DNA of 21,164 nucleotides, from the NCBI GenBank assembly GCA_050331115.1, contig JBHJHD010000086.1, forward strand, positions 1-21,164. The letters run 5' to 3'. Source of the stretch: JBCCAG01 sp050331115 (GTDB lineage Bacteria; Cyanobacteriota; Cyanobacteriia; CAKZMO01). Under the pieces are notes generated by a model that was not told the origin of the DNA, did not search any database, and was given only the letters and a program-made list of their open reading frames with translations. How positions within the stretch are numbered: position 1 is the stretch's first letter; each line of letters starts with the position of its first letter. A program made the translations under genes and the position numbers. Shown one piece after another: positions 16,574 through 21,164 of this stretch.

Positions 16574-16649
16574 TCCCCGAAGGGGGCCAAATCCCAATAT
16601 CGCTCAACTTGTAGCCAGCCCTTTATCCTATTGAACTGACGATCGACCA

Positions 16650-17024
16650 ATGAGCAGACGTATTCTATTAATTGACGACGAAGCCGACATCCATGAGATT
16701 GTTCAAGCAGGCTTAACGCTTCAGGGCGACTGGGAAGTATTTACGGCCCTCACGGGTGATGAAGGCCTTGCGCTAGCTCAAAAAGAACCCTTAGATGCTA
16801 TTCTGCTAGACGCAATGATGCCAGAGCGTGACGGTACGGCAACGCTGAAGCTTCTTCAAGCTTCGCCTAAAACGGCTAACATCCCGGTTATTTTCCTAAC
16901 GGCCAAGGTGCAGACTGCTGACAAGCGAAAGTTCTATAACCTTGGGGCTAAGGGCGTCATTGCTAAGCCGTTCAGCCCGATGACTCTTGCAAGCCAAATT
17001 TCAGGCTTTCTTGGCTGGGACTGA
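16650..17024 (+). CDS. Single-domain response regulator (CheY/RcaF-like)
   Basis: This 124-residue protein is a complete receiver with no output domain. D9/D10 bind Mg, D54 is the phospho-acceptor (ILLDAMMP), T85 is in FLTAK, and K106 is in IAKPFSP. It would take phosphate from a kinase and pass it on or act by protein contact. It lies 230 nt downstream of the histidine kinase, which lacks its own receiver, and in the same locus as the Hpt-bearing regulator. This is the place RcaF (also a small single receiver) holds between RcaE and RcaC. The start ATG 16650 has no strong Shine-Dalgarno (GACGATCGACCA precedes it). It may need its own promoter because the MITE-like element lies between it and the kinase. 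Confidence 0.9.
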   Translation: MSRRILLIDDEADIHEIVQAGLTLQGDWEVFTALTGDEGLALAQKEPLDAILLDAMMPERDGTATLKLLQASPKTANIPVIFLTAKVQTADKRKFYNLGAKGVIAKPFSPMTLASQISGFLGWD

Positions 17025-17159
17025 ACAAATTGATTGATCGAACTGAGCAAGTCTAGTAGGCGCTGACCTTTCACAGGCTGACCTGCGATCGCTTCCAGTT
17101 CAGGTGAGTTGCTGATTGTAGAAAGCCAGAACACGATATCCTCCGTCAATAAATTACAG

Positions 17160-17198
17160 CTGGAGCACGCCATCTACTGAATGGATGACATGCTCCAG
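17160..17198 (-). terminator. Hairpin between convergent genes, probable terminator of the hsp20 gene
   Basis: CTGGAGCA (17160-17167) and TGCTCCAG (17191-17198) are perfect inverted 8-mers with a 23-nt loop. They lie immediately after the stop codon of the minus-strand heat-shock gene. On the minus strand the stem is followed by CTGTAATTTATTG, which is moderately T-rich. The loop is long, so termination strength is uncertain. Confidence 0.4.
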
Positions 17199-17199
17199 T

Positions 17200-17670
17200 T
17201 CAGCTACCCACTTTGACCTTAACAACGCGCTTTTTCTCCTCCTCGGCTTTGGGCAGCGTCAGGTTCAAAATACCGTCCTCATACTCAGCCTCGACCTTGT
17301 CGCTCTGAACATAGGCGGGCAAGGGAATAACCCGCTCAAACTGGCCGTAGCGAAACTCAGAGCGGACCATGCCGTTCTTTTCGGTTTTTTCCTCAGACTT
17401 GCGCTCGCCTCGAATCGCAACGGAATCTTCAGTAACGCCAATGTCCAAATCTTCAGCCTTGAGGCCTGGGACTTCCAGCTTGAGATGAATCTCATCATCG
17501 GTCTCATCCATCTCTACTGAAGGCATAAACCGTCCTTCCCCAAGGCCACCATCGAAGCTGGACGTCAGCCAATCAAACATCCGATCCATGTCTCGGCGCA
17601 TGCTTTTGACGTCATGGGAGGGCTCCCAGTGCTCTATGGTACGAAACGGTTTCCAACGAATAAGTGACAT
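17200..17670 (-). CDS. hspA: Small heat-shock protein, Hsp20/alpha-crystallin family
   Basis: This 156-residue chaperone holds unfolding proteins in oligomers in the cytoplasm. An N-terminal arm (MSLIRWKPFRTIEHWE..., with DMDRMFDWL) precedes an alpha-crystallin domain at about 49-140. Typical segments are LKLEVPGLKAEDLDIGV, the RGERK loop, FRYGQFERVIPLP and the signature EDGILNLTLPK. The C-terminal RVVKVKV is a variant of the I-x-I oligomerisation motif. AGGAG lies 7 nt before the ATG. No CIRCE (TTAGCACTC/GAGTGCTAA) element is visible upstream. The gene is convergent with the single-receiver gene and divergent from the ATPase operon over a 181-bp gap. The symbol hspA follows common cyanobacterial use. 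Confidence 0.93.
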   Translation of the reverse strand: MSLIRWKPFRTIEHWEPSHDVKSMRRDMDRMFDWLTSSFDGGLGEGRFMPSVEMDETDDEIHLKLEVPGLKAEDLDIGVTEDSVAIRGERKSEEKTEKNGMVRSEFRYGQFERVIPLPAYVQSDKVEAEYEDGILNLTLPKAEEEKKRVVKVKVGS

Positions 17671-17851
17671 AACAATCTCCTAAGTTTCAAGCTTCACTTA
17701 AGATCTAAACGCAAAACTTTGGGGAAGTTATGAAGGTGCTCAGCAGAACAAAATCTAAGTTGACAAGGGCATCACAATACATGCTTCATAAGTTCCTCAC
17801 ATCTTTTGAATAACATAATTATTGAACGAAACTTAACGAGGATCATTCTGT

Positions 17852-18031
17852 ATGAGGACCCTATCCACAACAATCAAAGCCATGGCTCGGGCCTTTCAGC
17901 AAGGCATCGATTATCTTTCAAGCGCGGCTGGGCGGTTCTTTAGCCTCAGCGACGACGATTACCCAAAGACAGGATCTCAACCCTTTGAGGGCAATACGTC
18001 AGACGATCGCCAGCAGAATTCGACGTGGTAG
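17852..18031 (+). CDS. Small 59-residue ORF heading the N-ATPase operon, overlapping atpD
   Basis: ATG 17852 is preceded by GAGGA 9 nt upstream, a good ribosome-binding site. The product MRTLSTTIKAMARAFQQGID... has an amphipathic, basic N-terminal half (to about residue 30), then an acidic, Pro/Gly-containing tail with SDDDYPKTGSQPFEG. No membrane helix is clear. The stop TAG (18029-18031) overlaps the GTG start of atpD (18025), so translation of the two is probably coupled; atpD has no Shine-Dalgarno of its own. The DDDYPxTGxQPF segment feels like a conserved cyanobacterial small protein from memory, but I cannot name a family. It could be an ATPase accessory protein, a membrane-associated peptide, or only a translational leader. 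Confidence 0.6.
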   Translation: MRTLSTTIKAMARAFQQGIDYLSSAAGRFFSLSDDDYPKTGSQPFEGNTSDDRQQNSTW

Positions 18032-19380
18032 CTGGAGCAGTCATCGCGGTGCAGGGGAGCGTTGTCGACCTCTACTTTCCGAATGATTTGCCCCCGCTGC
18101 AAACTCAGGTGCGCGCTGGCGGCCATACCGATATTGAGCTTGTGAACTACCTCAGTGCCCATGAGGCACGGGGAATTGCCTTCACTTCTACCGATGGCCT
18201 GTTCCGGGGTATGGCTGTGGAAGACACGGGCTTACCCCTGCAGGTGCCTGTCGGCAGCGGATTACTGGGGCGCATGCTGAACGTGTTTGGCGCGCCGATT
18301 GATGGACAGGGCAAAATCGAAGGGCTCCGGCGCTCGCTCTATGGCGCTCCTCCACCTTTGAGCCAACGCATTACCCGGTCCGAGATGCTGGCAACGGGCA
18401 TCAAGGCCATTGACGTTTTAGCGCCCATTGAGCGGGGCGGTAAAGCTGGCCTGTTTGGTGGGGCAGGGGTAGGGAAGACGGTGCTGATTACGGAGATGAT
18501 CCACAACGTGGCCAAGCAGTACCAGGGCGTGAGCATTTTCTGCGGAGTAGGGGAGCGATCGCGCGAAGGGGAAGAGCTCTACCGCGACATGAAGGCCGCC
18601 GGGGTATTGGGGCAAACCGTGATGGTGTTTAGCCAAATGAACGAGCCTCCCGGCGCGCGGTTCCGCGTTGGCCACGTCGCGCTAGCGATGGCGGAGTATT
18701 TTCGCGACGAGGCCCATCAGGACGTGCTGCTCATGATTGACAATGTCTTCCGCTTTGTTCAAGCGGGTTCCGAAGTATCTGGCTTAATGGGCCGTCTGCC
18801 CTCACGGGTGGGGTATCAGCCAACGCTGGCAACGGAGCTTGCTGCCTTAGAAGAGCGAATCTGCAGTACAGATTCGGGAGCGATTACGTCGGTTCAGGCC
18901 GTGTACGTGCCCGCTGACGATTTGACTGACCCGGCGGTGGTGCATATTTTCTCGCATCTATCTTCGTCGATTGTGCTGTCGCGCAGACGCGCGAGTGAGG
19001 GGCTTTATCCTGCAATTGACCCGCTGCAGTCGGGGTCAAAGATGCTGACGCCGACGATTGTGGGGAAGCGCCACTATCGGACGGCCCAGGCCGTACGCAA
19101 GACCCTGGCGGACTACGAAGACTTAAAGGATATTATTGCCATGCTAGGGATCGCCGAACTGGCCCAAAGCGAGCGGCAGACCGTCTATCGCGCAAGGCGA
19201 CTAGAGCGGTTCCTGACCCAGCCATTTTTTACCACTGAGCAGTTCAGCAACATTTCAGGTCAGCAGGTTTCGCTGGATGATGCGCTAGAGGGATGCGATC
19301 GCATCCTTGATGATGAGTTTGCTGACACTCCTGAGAAGGCGCTTTACATGGTGGGCAAGTTGCCTGAAGTCAGGCGGTAG
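18025..19380 (+). CDS. atpD: N-ATPase (alternative F-type ATP synthase) subunit beta
   Basis: This catalytic subunit of a second F1-type ATPase has 451 residues. It shows Walker A GGAGVGKT (145-152, K151), the catalytic Glu in GERSREG (E177), Walker B LLMIDNVFRF, and AGSEVSGLMGRLPSRVGYQPTL. The frame is open only from 17989, and GTG 18025 is the sole start codon available before the conserved N-terminus (GAVIAVQGSVVDLYFP). In the DELSEED position the sequence reads AELAQSE (377-383), with two acidic residues left. The protein is shorter than housekeeping beta (about 480). The order atpD-atpC-atpQ-atpR-atpB downstream identifies the N-ATPase operon described in some cyanobacteria, proteobacteria and archaea, proposed to pump Na+ or H+ out at the cost of ATP. 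A separate housekeeping ATP synthase should exist elsewhere. Confidence 0.93.
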   Translation: MVAGAVIAVQGSVVDLYFPNDLPPLQTQVRAGGHTDIELVNYLSAHEARGIAFTSTDGLFRGMAVEDTGLPLQVPVGSGLLGRMLNVFGAPIDGQGKIEGLRRSLYGAPPPLSQRITRSEMLATGIKAIDVLAPIERGGKAGLFGGAGVGKTVLITEMIHNVAKQYQGVSIFCGVGERSREGEELYRDMKAAGVLGQTVMVFSQMNEPPGARFRVGHVALAMAEYFRDEAHQDVLLMIDNVFRFVQAGSEVSGLMGRLPSRVGYQPTLATELAALEERICSTDSGAITSVQAVYVPADDLTDPAVVHIFSHLSSSIVLSRRRASEGLYPAIDPLQSGSKMLTPTIVGKRHYRTAQAVRKTLADYEDLKDIIAMLGIAELAQSERQTVYRARRLERFLTQPFFTTEQFSNISGQQVSLDDALEGCDRILDDEFADTPEKALYMVGKLPEVRR

Positions 19381-19405
19381 GGACATGGCAGTGCCATATC
19401 CCTAC
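19377..19405 (+). promoter_or_regulatory. Strong intercistronic hairpin at the atpD stop codon
   Basis: GTAGGGACATGGCA (19377-19390) and TGCCATATCCCTAC (19392-19405) are inverted repeats matching at 13 of 14 positions. They start with the atpD stop codon and are followed by AAAA rather than a T-run. A processing/stability hairpin or partial attenuator between beta and epsilon is the likely role. The GTAGGG...CCCTAC form resembles short dispersed hairpins common in cyanobacterial genomes (recalled, not searched). Confidence 0.55.
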
Positions 19406-19459
19406 AAAATGCATACCTCAAATCAGCAACGCCGCTTTTAATTCACCTATCTTTCACTC

Positions 19460-19849
19460 GTGCATCTTAAAATTCTCCTGCCAACCCACATTTTTATCGA
19501 TCAGCCTGCGGCAAAAGTCATCGTCGAGGCAGTTGGTGGAGCCTTCTGCCTTCTGCCGCATCATATTGACTGCCTCGCTGCCCTCATACCGGGTATCTTG
19601 ACGACCCAGTCCGCTGATGGCGTCGAAACATTCATCGCTGTCGATGGCGGCATTTTGACAAAATGTGGTCTTGAGGTCGTCGTTTCAACACGGCATGCCG
19701 TTGCCCATGACCAATTGAGCCAGCTCAAGCGGCATGTCGCGCAGCACTTCATAGCCATCGACGAGCAAGAGCGCCTAGCCCGCAGTGCGATCGCCCGCAT
19801 GGAGGCAGGTTTGATGCGTCAATTCACGGCGCTCACCGCAGAGGAGTAA
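19460..19849 (+). CDS. atpC: N-ATPase subunit epsilon
   Basis: This 129-residue protein fits the F1 epsilon subunit of the central stalk: an N-terminal beta-sandwich (HLKILLPTHIFIDQPAAKVIVEAVGGAFCLLPHHIDCLAAL) followed by a helical C-terminal part (HDQLSQLKRHVAQHFIAIDEQERLARSAIARMEAGLMRQF). The phrase LLPHHIDCLAAL corresponds to the usual ILPHHAPLV-type segment. The frame is open only from 19442, and GTG 19460 is the single usable start; no clear Shine-Dalgarno precedes it. It is 79 nt after atpD, beyond the hairpin, the largest gap inside this operon. Position between beta and AtpQ supports the call. Confidence 0.88.
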   Translation: MHLKILLPTHIFIDQPAAKVIVEAVGGAFCLLPHHIDCLAALIPGILTTQSADGVETFIAVDGGILTKCGLEVVVSTRHAVAHDQLSQLKRHVAQHFIAIDEQERLARSAIARMEAGLMRQFTALTAEE

Positions 19850-19866
19850 TAGCGTAGGAGCGTTAG

Positions 19867-20199
19867 ATGCCGAAATCAAATTCTTTACCAGATTCTCCTA
19901 ATGCTAAGCAGGCTACTGCCAAGCAGTCTTTTATCAATGATATTGGCGAAAAAGCGAGACGCAAGCTCAAGGCGCGCCGAACGCGCAGAGACGTTTGGTA
20001 TGGTTTGGGGCTGTTTGGCATGGTGGGCTGGTCGGTCGCGATCCCGGCGATACTGGGCATTGCCCTAGGCGCATGGATTGACCGGCGAGTGAACAGCCAA
20101 TATTCCTGGACGCTGATGCTGCTCGCGTTGGGAATGCTGCTCGGCTGCTGGAATGCTTGGTACTGGGTCACCAAGGAGAATCAGCGCCATGGAGACTGA
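19867..20199 (+). CDS. atpQ: N-ATPase accessory membrane subunit AtpQ (AtpI-like)
   Basis: This 110-residue protein has a hydrophilic, basic N-terminus (KARRKLKARRTRRD) and two membrane helices at about 44-70 and 80-101. GIALGAWIDRR and SWTLMLLALGMLLGCWNAWYWV are typical of the AtpI/'ATPase gene 1' family that assists Fo assembly or Mg/Ca handling. In N-ATPase operons this gene is named atpQ and sits after atpC, as here. TAGGAG (19855-19860) gives a good ribosome-binding site 6 nt before ATG, and atpC ends 17 nt upstream. Its 3' end overlaps atpR by 11 nt. Confidence 0.88.
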   Translation: MPKSNSLPDSPNAKQATAKQSFINDIGEKARRKLKARRTRRDVWYGLGLFGMVGWSVAIPAILGIALGAWIDRRVNSQYSWTLMLLALGMLLGCWNAWYWVTKENQRHGD

Positions 20200-20605
20200 A
20201 TTTGAGCTTAGCGTCATGAAGAGCCTAATCCCTCTAGTTCTACTGACACTGGCTGGCTTGGGGCTGGGAAGCCTCTACTTTGGCGGTCTATGGGCCACCC
20301 TCAGACGCATTCCCCACTGCCGCTATCCGTTTTTTAGGATGGGGGTGAGTCTGGTGGGCCGCCTGGCCGTCTTGCTGGGGGGCGGGGCTTGGCTGCTGCA
20401 CACCACCGTGCCCCACACATCAGTGCCGCCTCTGCTGGCCATTTTAGGGTTGAGCGCTGGCCTCTGGTTCAGCCGCACCCTGCTAATCATGCGATTGATA
20501 CGAATGGTCGAGCGTACATCCCGCGACTCGAATCATCCTTACTCGTACCAAGGAACGTCTCAAGATTTCCAAACAACACCCCAAATTTCGAGGGCGGGTC
20601 AATGA
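20189..20605 (+). CDS. atpR: N-ATPase membrane subunit AtpR
   Basis: The 138-residue protein has three predicted helices (about 10-34, 48-70, 80-103) and a polar C-terminal tail (SRDSNHPYSYQGTSQDF...). AtpR is the subunit specific to N-ATPases; a conserved membrane Arg is thought to face acidic residues of the c-ring. R50 and R58 in FFRMGVSLVGRLAVL are candidates here. The open frame reaches up to 20153, but ATG 20189 with AAGGAG at 20173-20178 is clearly the better start. It overlaps the end of atpQ by 11 nt, and its stop overlaps the atpB start (ATGA), so the three genes are translationally coupled. Confidence 0.88.
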   Translation: METEFELSVMKSLIPLVLLTLAGLGLGSLYFGGLWATLRRIPHCRYPFFRMGVSLVGRLAVLLGGGAWLLHTTVPHTSVPPLLAILGLSAGLWFSRTLLIMRLIRMVERTSRDSNHPYSYQGTSQDFQTTPQISRAGQ

Positions 20606-21164
20606 CGCTCACTCCAGACCAGCTCTTAATTCACGTCGGGCCAGTCACCCTTAACGCCACGCTAGCGTTTACATGGCTCGTCATGGCAATGCTAACCCTG
20701 AGCTCTTGGTGGGTCACCCGCAAGCTGTCGGCGTCGACGCGGATTTCACCGGGGCAAAACCTGATGGAGGTGTTAGTCGAGGGCATCGGCAGCCAGATTC
20801 GCGACGTCAGCGGCCAGGACCCCGCTCCCTACCTCCCTTTTGTCGGGACGTTATTTATCTTTATAGCCGCCTCCAACCTGCTAACCATTCTGCCGGGCTA
20901 CCAGCCCCCCACCGGATCGCTCTCCACCACCGTGGCGCTGGCGGTGTGCGTGTTTGTGGCGGTACCGCTGTTTGGCATTCGGCGGCGGGGGTGGCGGGCC
21001 TACCTGCACCAGTACATTGAGCCAACGCCAATCATGCTGCCCTTTAACCTGATCGGCGACGTCTCGCGGACGATTTCGCTGGCGGTGCGGCTATTTGGCA
21101 ACGTGATGAGCGGCACCATGATCGTCGCCATTTTGCTGTCCATAGCGCCATTACTCTTCCCCGT
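20602..21164 (+). CDS. atpB: N-ATPase Fo subunit a (5' part, runs off the window)
   Basis: ATG 20602 overlaps the atpR stop (ATGA) and opens a frame without stop to the window edge, giving 187 residues. The sequence matches Fo subunit a of the N-ATPase type: a short N-terminus (MTLTPDQLLIHVGPVTLNATL), a first helix near 18-40, FVGTLFIFIAASNLLTILPGYQPPTGSLSTTVALA, and the critical channel segment TISLAVRLFGNVMSG with the essential Arg at 163 (equivalent of E. coli R210) and Asn167. This half-channel Arg carries ions past the c-ring. The C-terminal helix pair, and the c, b, alpha and gamma genes expected next, are outside the window, so ion type cannot be judged. Confidence 0.92.
   Translation, partial: MTLTPDQLLIHVGPVTLNATLAFTWLVMAMLTLSSWWVTRKLSASTRISPGQNLMEVLVEGIGSQIRDVSGQDPAPYLPFVGTLFIFIAASNLLTILPGYQPPTGSLSTTVALAVCVFVAVPLFGIRRRGWRAYLHQYIEPTPIMLPFNLIGDVSRTISLAVRLFGNVMSGTMIVAILLSIAPLLFP

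Noticed and set aside
17760..17765. TTGACA as -35 box of a promoter for the ATPase operon
   Set aside because: No acceptable -10 box is found 16-18 nt downstream; the hexamer alone is not enough.
17671..17851. CIRCE or other heat-shock operator upstream of the hsp20 gene
   Set aside because: No TTAGCACTC/GAGTGCTAA inverted repeat is present in the gap.
20673..21020. 115-codon plus-strand frame near the right end
   Set aside because: Shadow of the atpB frame, which shows the full subunit-a motifs and continues past the window.

Overview
The window looks like a chromosomal segment of a GC-rich cyanobacterium. The octamer GCGATCGC (the cyanobacterial HIP1 motif) occurs about 27 times by eye. 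The protein content fits this: an RcaC/RcaE/RcaF-like phosphorelay, phytochrome-type GAF sequence, and a second, N-type ATP synthase operon of the kind known from some cyanobacteria. A filamentous Leptolyngbya-like host is only a guess.

Layout. (1) 1-381: 3' end of an unrecognised gene. (2) 477-4700: a 1407-residue secreted or surface protein with integrin-like FG-GAP/VCBS repeats, a von Willebrand A domain, Asp-rich calcium-type repeats and one C-terminal membrane helix. (3) 4701-5115: non-coding, with two clusters of inverted and direct repeats. (4) 5116-10715: a tight, GC-rich run of ABC ATPase, duplicated FtsX-type permease and periplasmic adaptor (a tripartite exporter), followed 4 nt later by a hydrogenase maturation gene hypE. 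(5) 10874-17024: a signalling locus with a 619-residue response regulator (REC, winged helix, Hpt, degenerate REC, REC), a small gene on the opposite strand, a 1044-residue CBS/PAS/GAF/PAS/PAS histidine kinase, and a 124-residue single-receiver protein. A 100-bp MITE-like element lies between kinase and single receiver. (6) 17200-17670 (minus): a small heat-shock protein. (7) 17852 to the end: a small ORF, then atpD, atpC, atpQ, atpR and the start of atpB, which is the N-ATPase operon order. The c, b, alpha and gamma genes should lie just beyond the window.

How the genes work together. The signalling genes supply every step of a His-Asp-His-Asp relay: kinase H821, single receiver D54, Hpt H294, then receiver D51 on the DNA-binding protein. 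This matches the Rca chromatic-acclimation relay, but the kinase GAF lacks the usual bilin-binding Cys and the kinase carries an N-terminal CBS pair, so the input is probably not classic red/green light. The ATPase genes are translationally coupled by short overlaps: small ORF/atpD, atpQ/atpR and atpR/atpB. A strong hairpin separates atpD from atpC.

The most unusual items are the Rca-like relay with an altered sensor, the MITE-like element with an 8-bp target duplication that cuts a short ORF with a strong Shine-Dalgarno, the integrin-alpha-like surface protein, and the small ORF whose stop codon overlaps the only possible atpD start. No tRNA, rRNA, CRISPR array or intact insertion sequence was seen.
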